Shown here one piece after another: positions 57,450 to 64,000 of a stretch of 64,000 bases of DNA. Source of the stretch: Candidatus Caldilinea saccharophila (lineage in GTDB: Bacteria; Chloroflexota; Anaerolineae; Caldilineales; Caldilineaceae); assembly GCA_016710365.1 (NCBI GenBank), contig JADJVW010000001.1, positions 1 to 64,000 on the forward strand. The letters are read 5' to 3'. The notes under the pieces were generated by a model. The model was not told where the DNA came from, ran no database searches, and was given only the letters and a program-made list of their open reading frames with translations. Position 1 is the stretch's first letter; each line of letters begins with the position of its first letter. The position numbers and the translations under genes were made by a program.

Positions 57450-57866
57450 TTACATTGACATTGGCGCCGATTGGGCGCTCTGGCCAGGCTCGCCTGCCGC
57501 CGTCCTCCCTTGAACGGGATTGCAGTCCATGTCGATGGTATAGGTGCGACCGGCTGCATCTTCGACGAGCATGCCTAATTCCCGGCCATCGGTCAACAGA
57601 TCACAATTGATCCAGCCATAGCCGCTGGTGACGCCTTTCAGAAAAACCGAAAGTTCTTCGGGAATCTCATGGATCTGTTTGATCTTGCCCGACGAGACTG
57701 TCCGTATATCGATGACTTCTGCCTGGCGTTTGATGATCACACGCCAGCCGCCGAATCTTCGGTGATCCAGGCGATTGCGGATGAACTGCGCAAACAACAC
57801 GCCGGCCACCACTACAAGAAACTCAGAAAGCAGATTGACCAATACGCCGCTTACGATCCAGTCCAT
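57450..57866 (-). CDS. small membrane protein in the CRISPR locus
   Basis: 138 residues, not recognised. The ATG at 57866 (MDWIVSGVLVNLLSEFLVVV) has AGAGG upstream; a TTG at 57941 would overlap the upstream gene. One long hydrophobic helix (residues ~5-27), a basic stretch RNRLDHRRFGGWRVIIKRQ, then a small beta-rich cytoplasmic domain (SGYGWINCDLLTDGRELGMLVEDAAGRTYTIDMD). Sits between a secreted protein gene and csx15 on the Cas strand, 72 bp and 18 bp away. A possible membrane effector or anchor of the type III response. Confidence 0.65.
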   Translation of the reverse strand: MDWIVSGVLVNLLSEFLVVVAGVLFAQFIRNRLDHRRFGGWRVIIKRQAEVIDIRTVSSGKIKQIHEIPEELSVFLKGVTSGYGWINCDLLTDGRELGMLVEDAAGRTYTIDMDCNPVQGRTAAGEPGQSAQSAPMSM

Positions 57867-57937
57867 GGCAACCTCTAAGGTAGGTGATTCGCAACAAGGT
57901 TCGATGTGCTTTGCTGCACCGTTGCACTCATAGTGCG

Positions 57938-59341
57938 TCAATTATCCTCCGTTGGCATCGCGGCGAAATTACCCAGCGCCACCCACTTACCGACATCCGT
58001 ACTCAGCAAGACATTGCCAGTATCGTCAGGCAAATCCACCGCAAAGGCAATGCGTACAAAGTCGCCCGGGTCCACGTTGGTAAACAGGCTGCTGATCCCG
58101 CCATATTGCCACCCCGCATACCCGCTGGCCGTACCACTCGTGCTGTAAACCTTACCCGCCGCGTCCGTCACCCAGGGATCGATATTCCGGTCGAAATAAT
58201 CGGTGCCGCTCTGCAGATTGGTGGCATCGATGATCACCACCAGGAAATGGCCCATCGCTACGTGGGCATCGCTGTAAAAGTAGACTGCCTTGCGTTTGTG
58301 CAGCTCGGAGACCTTGAAGCGCCAGCCGTTCGCCTCGATCTCCTGCCCGACCGCAAGGATGCTGGACGAACCGGTGGCGGCGGTCTCCGGCTGCGCGGCG
58401 GGCTCTGCTGGCGCGGCTGGTTCGGCTGTAGTTGATTCGGCTGTAGTTGATTGAGCTTGTGGCGTTGCTGTGACCGTTGCCGCGAGAGATGCTGCGGGCA
58501 GCGCCGGACCCTCTACGACCGGCAGATCGACGATGGCCGGGGCATTGTCCACCAGAAACGCTGCGAGCCACGCTTCATCGGCCAACTGGAACCAGTCGCC
58601 GGCGCTGTTGCGCGCCACAATCGTCAGGGCGTCGCCGGCATCGACCCCACCGACCACGACATAGCCGGTGCCTGGCCCGCCGCGCAAATTGGCGTCGCGG
58701 TTGGCAATCGGCGCACCCGGCGCGGCTGCGGCGCCGGGTTGCGGGTTGGCGATTTCGCCGAGTTGCACCTCAAACGCCGTGATCTGTGGGAGGGTGATCT
58801 GGTTGCTAAGCACGGCGATATACTTTTTCAGGCCGTCCACCACGCCCCACACCGTGACAATATCATCCTCCAGAAATCGCTCCGTTCCCATGTATTCGAC
58901 CCAGATCGGATCGCCCCACAGGTCGTAACTGCCCTTTGTCACCTCGACGCGCAGATGATAGCCGGGATTTTCGCAGAGAATACAGACATTCTCCTGTACT
59001 TCCACCACCTTACCAGCATAGCGCACCGTCTTGCCGATGTGGTCCTCGTTGTGGCGGAAGAGATCCGCGTAGGCGATGGTGACGGCTGCGGCCTTGCGCG
59101 CCTCCAAATCCTGCTGTGCGGCCAGGTCGACGAGCGGCGGCACGGCCATCACCTTGCCGATCGTCACGGTCTTGGCGTCAGTGCTGACGGCAATGCCGCC
59201 GCTCTCAATCGTCACGGTCAGCGTGTAAGTCTTGCCGCCCACGGTGATGGGGACGAGATAGTCGTCGACGGCGTGGGCAGTGGATTGGGTGGCCGCCAAT
59301 AAAAGCAAGGCGGTAATGAGGGCGGTGAGAAAACGAGACAT
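57938..59341 (-). CDS. secreted OB/SH3/DUF4352-like protein in the CRISPR locus
   Basis: 467 residues. Signal peptide FLTALITALLLLAATQSTAHA. Residues ~90-190 resemble an OB-fold (tRNA_anti-like): HIGKTVRYAGKVVEVQENVC with the pair CILC, then TVWGVVDGLKKYIAVL. Residues ~215-275 are an SH3-like domain (NLRGGPGTGYVVVGGVDAGDALTIVAR). An Ala/Thr/Pro linker follows, then a DUF4352-like beta-sandwich (SSILAVGQEIEANGWRFKVSEL, GHFLVVIIDATNLQSG, GDFVRIAFAVDLPDD). It is flanked by csx1-like and csx15 genes on the same strand. Membership of the immune system is a context inference; it could be an unrelated insertion. Confidence 0.75.
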   Translation of the reverse strand: MSRFLTALITALLLLAATQSTAHAVDDYLVPITVGGKTYTLTVTIESGGIAVSTDAKTVTIGKVMAVPPLVDLAAQQDLEARKAAAVTIAYADLFRHNEDHIGKTVRYAGKVVEVQENVCILCENPGYHLRVEVTKGSYDLWGDPIWVEYMGTERFLEDDIVTVWGVVDGLKKYIAVLSNQITLPQITAFEVQLGEIANPQPGAAAAPGAPIANRDANLRGGPGTGYVVVGGVDAGDALTIVARNSAGDWFQLADEAWLAAFLVDNAPAIVDLPVVEGPALPAASLAATVTATPQAQSTTAESTTAEPAAPAEPAAQPETAATGSSSILAVGQEIEANGWRFKVSELHKRKAVYFYSDAHVAMGHFLVVIIDATNLQSGTDYFDRNIDPWVTDAAGKVYSTSGTASGYAGWQYGGISSLFTNVDPGDFVRIAFAVDLPDDTGNVLLSTDVGKWVALGNFAAMPTEDN

Positions 59342-59509
59342 GATTGGGGTTCCTTTCTAAACTCAATCAATGATTAAACCGATGATAGAATAATTGGTTT
59401 GTCTGCTGGTCTTGCGGCTCTGCCCGCAGCGAAATGCACTGTACGTGCTCAAGCAGAAGATAAAAAACAGCATTGTGGCAATGAATGTCTAAAACTCGTG
59501 GCAAATACA

Positions 59510-60784
59510 TTAGTCAAGTGAGGAGTCTAGCCGCAACTCAGCCAATTTCTGGCAAAGTAATTTGGCTGTGCTTTCCACGGTATCAGCCGTAAGCGCCCCT
59601 TTGCGTTTGCCGGCGTGCATCAGGTCGTTGCGCAGCTGACCCAGACGATTGTAAAGCTGTGCAACATCACCAAGCGCCGGCACAGTGGATAGATCAGCCA
59701 CCACCTCGCTGGGATTGTCAGCCATGGTTTTGTCCTGAAGTCGCTGAATTTCTCGGCCAATCGCCCGCTCCACCTGTTGCCGCACATCTTTCTCCAACAT
59801 CTGTCCAACCAGACCACTATGCACCATTACCCAGGAGACCAGCCACTCGCGCGCCAACGCCACCGCCTGAAAGATTTGATTGCGCTGGAGGTACCATTTG
59901 ATCAAGGCGCGCTCGGCTACCAGAGTTTGTTGAGGATTGTGTCGTTGTTCTTCTGCAGAAAGTGCAATTGGCGCAAAGTTCTCCGCAACATATTGGCTCA
60001 ACGGCGCAAAGGGCTGGGCCAACGCTGTGATAGACATTAGCGCCTCCGGCAATTGTGTGGATACCGCATGGCTGGCAGCCATTGCTTCGCTCGGCCGCAC
60101 CACGCGCAACGCTTGTGATGCGCGACGGAGGTGACTGGCAGTTTTCTTGACAGGTGAACTATTCCACGTTGCCATTTCAACTTTACCGACGATGCGTGGA
60201 TCCGGTTTCGTGCGCTCATGTTGCGTATTGAGTAAGGCGGCCAGATCGCGCGCGTCGCCAAAGCGCACGAAGCGATCCGCCCCTACCATCCAGTCGAGCA
60301 GATCGACGAAGCGGGTCAGGTTAATCACAGGCGCGCGGTTTGGCGTCACCGATTGGTCGCGCGCTTCAAAGTTGCCGTAGTAGACCGCCTCCAGCCGGAT
60401 GTTCTTGACCGTGCGCAAGTAGGCGGCGGAAAGGAAGGATAGAAACGGCAATGAGCGGAAGCCGTGAGTAATGTCGAAGACAACAGACTCTTTCGGTTCA
60501 ACCGCATCGACCACCGTCTGAAATATTTCCCACAGCTCAGTATCATTGCGCCCATCTGGGATGTCCACAGGATCGACATCGGCGACGTAATCTTCAACCA
60601 GCGTCACAAAGCGATCAAGATGTTTCTCTCGTGCTTGTTTGGTGACAAAGACGCGCAGCGACAAGTCGGGGACAAAGCGCGCCAGCGCCACGCCAAAGAA
60701 AGGCGCCGTGTGCTCACGACCGTCGTCGAGGACGTAGGTTGTTTCATAAGCAGTCGTGGCGCCGAGGAAGGTGATGGCTTTCAT
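59510..60784 (-). CDS. Csx1/Csx2-like CARF-HEPN ribonuclease (TIGR02221 type)
   Basis: 424 residues. N-terminal CARF domain begins MKAITFLGATTAYETTYVLDDG; the ligand-binding strand is VVFDITHGFRSLPFLSFLSAAYLR, the hallmark of the TIGR02221/Csx2 group. The C-terminal HEPN domain contains the RNase motif LRNDLMHAGKR (Arg385, His390). Activated by cyclic oligoadenylate made by Cas10, it degrades RNA. Its start overlaps the RAMP gene upstream (ATGA), so both are in one operon. It is the clearest proof that this is a type III locus. Confidence 0.92.
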   Translation of the reverse strand: MKAITFLGATTAYETTYVLDDGREHTAPFFGVALARFVPDLSLRVFVTKQAREKHLDRFVTLVEDYVADVDPVDIPDGRNDTELWEIFQTVVDAVEPKESVVFDITHGFRSLPFLSFLSAAYLRTVKNIRLEAVYYGNFEARDQSVTPNRAPVINLTRFVDLLDWMVGADRFVRFGDARDLAALLNTQHERTKPDPRIVGKVEMATWNSSPVKKTASHLRRASQALRVVRPSEAMAASHAVSTQLPEALMSITALAQPFAPLSQYVAENFAPIALSAEEQRHNPQQTLVAERALIKWYLQRNQIFQAVALAREWLVSWVMVHSGLVGQMLEKDVRQQVERAIGREIQRLQDKTMADNPSEVVADLSTVPALGDVAQLYNRLGQLRNDLMHAGKRKGALTADTVESTAKLLCQKLAELRLDSSLD

Positions 60785-62916
60785 GGTATCTCGCCTTTTT
60801 CCAACAAGAAACCTTGCTCGTTTCCTGGCGTTTCAAGCGTTGCATTTGGCCCAGCTTTTTTGGGCTTAGTCGATTTGGCTTTGTTAGCCACAAACCAACT
60901 GAAGTTCTTGCCTTCGGGGTCTGGTTTGACATCGAGACGTGGATAATGGATCGGCAGTAGACGCGTGCGCTTTGGCTCGCTCAGCAAACTCAGCAGATCC
61001 TTGATGTTGGTGAGTTCGCGCAGAGGCTGTCCATAACACCGTTCCATTACCTGTTCAAAACGTGCCAGCCAGTTGCTCCGTTCAGAGGGTGTGGCAGTAC
61101 ACCAACCAGAGGTGCTGAGCGACAGATAACGGTGGTGGAAGTCCAGGAGGGATATCTTTTCGACAGATAGTCGGACGCTGCCGAAACCCAGCGGTTTTGC
61201 ATAACCGAGACGGTAGAAACAGCCCTCGTCACCCAAATGCAAAGTCCAGAGTAAGGCGCCAAACTCCACCGGCGCCAGATTGTGAAATTCGATAGCAAAT
61301 TCAAAAACGTTGCCAGGCGCTCTGACTCCACGCACGCTGCGATTCTGATTGTCCCGAATCCGACCGGCTCGTTCATATTCAAGCCGGTTGAGCGCGGCGC
61401 CATGATGTCGATAGACTTTACGCCCGCGCAGTTCGTTAGGGCCGTCATAGCCAATTGTTTTGGCTGCGCCTGGTTGCTTGCGTTCGTCTTCGCTCCAGTC
61501 GCCCCTCTTCTTACGCAGATAGAAGAGAGTAGTGGTTGGTTTGGGGGCGCCCAGAATTGCCAGCGGAAGCTCATCTGCGTAGATGCCATGATCACCCTCC
61601 TCAGTCAGCACTGCATGAGTGAAACGCACCCGCCCGGCGTAGGCGACGCGTGCTTTGCGGTCTTCTGCCTGTTCTGCTTTGACCCAGCCAAATACCCGGG
61701 ATGCAATATCCAGTTCTTCGTACCGTTCGCTAGACCTAAGGTGTTCGGGCAGGAGATCACCGATGGCGTTGCGATAGCACAGCCGAGCCACGCGCGCCAA
61801 TGCAATGTTACGCACCTGTGTCGTGTCATCCGGGTCAAGCTCTACATACACCAAATCATCCGGCGACAGGTGCGTGCTCTGCACTTGTGTATGAAAATCT
61901 TCTTTGCGTTCATGTAACTGGGCATGGAGGATGGCGTTAAAATCTTCTGCTCGTTCGCAACTAAAGTGGACTTTCCTGGCTTGCGCCGGATCGTTTTTGA
62001 AATAGAAAAAGCTCTCGTTGCACTTTGTGTCAATAGTTTGTCCAGTCACCTTAACCCAGCCACGATGCACCGGACGACCATCTCCGGCCAGCGCTGCGTG
62101 GCTTCTGGCAATCATCGTAACGATGGGTACGTTATTTTTCGTTTTGCCGACAATTGCGTAGGCTTCCTCGCCACACCTCCACGACTCGTCAAGCAGATTG
62201 GCGGCTGGATCTTTGTAATAGGCGCCAACTTTTGCTTCCTCGCAGAGGGCGATGACGCCAGGCTGACCATCTTGTGGGAGACTCTCCACGATGCCGGGCT
62301 TGAAGTGTCGCGCTTCGGCGAGATCGATGCGGTACTCCAGACGCTCCTCACCATTGAATACGCTAAACGGCGAATTGGTCACTGCCTCGAACATGGATCG
62401 AATCATTCCACGCAGGCTGGTGGCGGGGATGGCATCCCTGCCGCCGTACTGGAAGAAGCGATAACTCTTATGTTCGACCTCCCGCCCGTCCTTTAGCCGC
62501 ACTTTTGTCACCTTGATGTCGTGGCTATCGGAGATGAACAATGGCGTCTCAGCCGCCAGATGGCAGGTGATGCGTCCACTCAGACCAATGTATCGATCAT
62601 GGGGCGGCGGCACACAGCGGCCCAGCAGCCGTGCATCGTCATCATCCGGCGCGATTGTGGGATCCGGCAGGTAGCGTACAAGATTATAGGGATTGAGAAA
62701 GCGATAGGCGTTGTGCGATTCGGTAGGCTGACGAGGCGTGGGCCACGGATGCGTCTGTATGGCCTGCGCTTTGGCCCTTTGCGCTTCAAGCTGTGCTGCA
62801 GCAAGTTGTTCTTGCCGGGCGCGCTCTTCAGCGCGTTTGGCCTTGGCTGCTTCCTTCTGCCGCTGGCGGGTGACGGATGAGCCGGTTACGTTGCCTCTGC
62901 CTTTTTGCTTTGCCAT
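60781..62916 (-). CDS. TIGR03986 family RAMP protein (type III-associated)
   Basis: 711 residues. Residues 12-55 are a charged, Lys/Glu/Ala-rich coiled-coil-like extension. RAMP features follow: RITCHLAAETPLFISDSHD, IPATSLRGMIRSMFEAVTNS, RVRFTHAV, then late glycine-rich loops FYRLGYAKPLGFGSVRLSVEK. Near the C-terminus LPIHYPRLDVKPDPEGKNFSWFVANK is the family's closing block. Members bind or process crRNA or form the type III backbone. A second copy lies at the right window edge. Overlaps the csx1-like gene by 4 bp. Confidence 0.88.
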   Translation of the reverse strand: MAKQKGRGNVTGSSVTRQRQKEAAKAKRAEERARQEQLAAAQLEAQRAKAQAIQTHPWPTPRQPTESHNAYRFLNPYNLVRYLPDPTIAPDDDDARLLGRCVPPPHDRYIGLSGRITCHLAAETPLFISDSHDIKVTKVRLKDGREVEHKSYRFFQYGGRDAIPATSLRGMIRSMFEAVTNSPFSVFNGEERLEYRIDLAEARHFKPGIVESLPQDGQPGVIALCEEAKVGAYYKDPAANLLDESWRCGEEAYAIVGKTKNNVPIVTMIARSHAALAGDGRPVHRGWVKVTGQTIDTKCNESFFYFKNDPAQARKVHFSCERAEDFNAILHAQLHERKEDFHTQVQSTHLSPDDLVYVELDPDDTTQVRNIALARVARLCYRNAIGDLLPEHLRSSERYEELDIASRVFGWVKAEQAEDRKARVAYAGRVRFTHAVLTEEGDHGIYADELPLAILGAPKPTTTLFYLRKKRGDWSEDERKQPGAAKTIGYDGPNELRGRKVYRHHGAALNRLEYERAGRIRDNQNRSVRGVRAPGNVFEFAIEFHNLAPVEFGALLWTLHLGDEGCFYRLGYAKPLGFGSVRLSVEKISLLDFHHRYLSLSTSGWCTATPSERSNWLARFEQVMERCYGQPLRELTNIKDLLSLLSEPKRTRLLPIHYPRLDVKPDPEGKNFSWFVANKAKSTKPKKAGPNATLETPGNEQGFLLEKGEIP

Positions 62917-62946
62917 GAGAACCTCGCATTTGCTTTGTCAAAGAGA

Positions 62947-63759
62947 TTACTGATCTCTTGTATTCAAGTCCACAACCATCATTTGAATTGCTTGCCGACA
63001 CTCATCCAAGATGTGCTTTGCCGCCTCTTGCCCCCAGTCGCTGGGATTTCGTTCTTTTGGATGCATTGCCTGGGTTCGCTTTTCCAGGAGAATCTTCAGT
63101 TTATCAACCAGTTGTTGTGGACACTTCAGCACCGGGATCTGGAGCACGTTCAGCATACTTCCCCAATTAATGCCTTTTTTAGGGGGTTGTTTCGTTATTT
63201 GCTCGTAGTAGCTGCGAAGAGTTTCTTCAGTCCCCCGAAGCATGAACATAATGGACGCCGCGGTGAAACCCACTGAATAACACCGAGCTGCTTCTTCAAA
63301 ATCTTCCCTACCGGTGATAGTCAGTTGGAGAGGGCCGTTTTGGGGAATGCCCAAGAAACCTGTCGGGTCCATCAGCAGGTGTTGAATTTCTCCTTCGCGG
63401 CTACGTTGTACTACAAACACAGAGCGACTTCGCGCCTCTTCGCTTAGGACTTGCTCAATGCGTTTCATCATTCTGCGAAGCGAACTCGCATCTGAACCGA
63501 GCTGGTTGGGGCGCTCTGGGCTCTCCAACCGGTCTAGTAGCTCATTCAGTTCCTCGAGTAGCGCCATTTCTGACTTAGATAGCTCGAGAGCTTCGAGATC
63601 GCTTTGGAGCAGTCGTAGTCGATCAGGGACACTAACAGCTTGAGCTCGTTTTGGCCGGATCGGTGTTCGAGCCGAAACCTGACGAAGCGAGATCAAGTTG
63701 AAACCGACGTAAGCAAGGTCCCAAATCGAAAATTGGTCCGACGCAGCTACTGTGGGCAT
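62947..63759 (-). CDS. uncharacterised protein with HEPN-like motif, between two RAMP genes
   Basis: 270 residues, no family recognised. Residues 45-105 form a charged helical region (LLQSDLEALELSKSEMALLE, SLRRMMKRIEQVLSEEARSR). Residues ~150-270 look like a HEPN fold of the DUF4145 kind: EDFEEAARCYSVGFTAASIMF, EETLRSYYEQITKQ, then LLEKRTQAMHPKERNPSDWG with Arg228-x4-His233, and a closing helix KHILDECRQAIQMMV. RxxxxH is the HEPN RNase motif. It lies 31 bp from the next RAMP gene and 24 bp from the previous one, so it is embedded in the operon. Function as an RNase is inferred. Confidence 0.7.
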   Translation of the reverse strand: MPTVAASDQFSIWDLAYVGFNLISLRQVSARTPIRPKRAQAVSVPDRLRLLQSDLEALELSKSEMALLEELNELLDRLESPERPNQLGSDASSLRRMMKRIEQVLSEEARSRSVFVVQRSREGEIQHLLMDPTGFLGIPQNGPLQLTITGREDFEEAARCYSVGFTAASIMFMLRGTEETLRSYYEQITKQPPKKGINWGSMLNVLQIPVLKCPQQLVDKLKILLEKRTQAMHPKERNPSDWGQEAAKHILDECRQAIQMMVVDLNTRDQ

Positions 63760-63782
63760 TCTACGATTTCCCTGTCCACTAC

Positions 63783-64000
63783 CTAACCTTGAATATCACC
63801 GTACTTGTCGATCAGCGGCAGGCCAGCGTGGTCATCCTCCGCAAGCGGCAGCGCCAACCGCGGGCCTGCGTCCTGCCCACTGCGCTTGTTGCCCACAAAC
63901 CATTCATACTGCCTACCTTCTGCCTGCGGTTTGACCGTTGGTCGCGGATAGTGCACCGGCAGAGGAGGCGTGTCGGCGAGCAGCGCCTTCAAATCACGGA
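63783..64000 (-). CDS. second TIGR03986-like RAMP, C-terminal 72 residues only
   Basis: The frame is open to the right window edge. It matches the C-terminus of the complete RAMP: LPVHYPRPTVKPQAEGRQYEWFVGNKR against LPIHYPRLDVKPDPEGKNFSWFVANK. It then diverges with a short tail ending DKYGDIQG. So two paralogues are encoded in tandem, separated by the HEPN-like gene. The rest of the protein and probably the Cas10 effector genes lie beyond the window. Confidence 0.75.
   Translation of the reverse strand, partial: RDLKALLADTPPLPVHYPRPTVKPQAEGRQYEWFVGNKRSGQDAGPRLALPLAEDDHAGLPLIDKYGDIQG

Overview
The window is about 60% GC and looks like a chromosomal segment of a Chloroflexota bacterium, most likely from the Anaerolineae/Caldilineae branch. 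This is inferred from the gene content (UPF0182, VTC-DUF4956-lamin tail genes, MoxR/DUF58, Csx15), secreted proteins ending in a Tyr-Leu-Pro tail, and many palindromic intergenic repeats. No rRNA or marker gene here fixes the taxonomy.

Layout: 0-10.3 kb holds the end of a WecG-type glycosyltransferase, then a sugar-utilisation locus: a GH13 alpha-glucosidase, facing an ABC sugar importer (binding lipoprotein, MalF-like and MalG-like permeases), a LacI regulator with a strong palindromic operator, and a large glycoside-hydrolase-like protein. 10.6-17 kb: MoxR ATPase, DUF58, an EamA transporter, RNase PH, two tRNA-Ala genes and an ABC-F ATPase. 17.4-31.7 kb: a DUF1116 protein, a pentapeptide-VTC-DUF4956-lamin tail cluster, an HtrA protease, UPF0182, a glycosyltransferase, TrmI and a duplicated-domain lipoprotein. 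31.7-49 kb: a mixed metabolic and accessory region (YbaK, acyl-CoA dehydrogenase, phosphatase-methyltransferase fusion, 2Fe-2S ferredoxin, urocanate hydratase, Uma2 nuclease, amidohydrolase, an IS element, a PIN/UPF0175 toxin-antitoxin pair, PolX, a uroporphyrinogen-decarboxylase-like protein), with many repeats.

49.5-64 kb is a CRISPR-Cas locus transcribed entirely leftward. From the right edge: the C-terminus of a TIGR03986-type RAMP, an unrecognised protein with a HEPN-like RxxxxH motif, a complete TIGR03986-type RAMP, a Csx1/Csx2-like CARF-HEPN protein, a secreted SH3/DUF4352-like protein, a small membrane protein, Csx15, Cas6, a reverse transcriptase, Cas1, Cas2, then an array of 46 repeats of 37 bp. 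This is a type III system with RT-associated adaptation. Cas10 is not in the window and presumably lies past the right edge. The HEPN-like protein, the two RAMP paralogues and the membrane/secreted pair are the best candidates for undescribed components.

Eleven genes are split by one to three single-base frameshifts, mostly in short homopolymers and always with intact coding on both sides. This looks like sequencing or assembly error rather than mass gene decay. I mark these genes as pseudogenes in form only.
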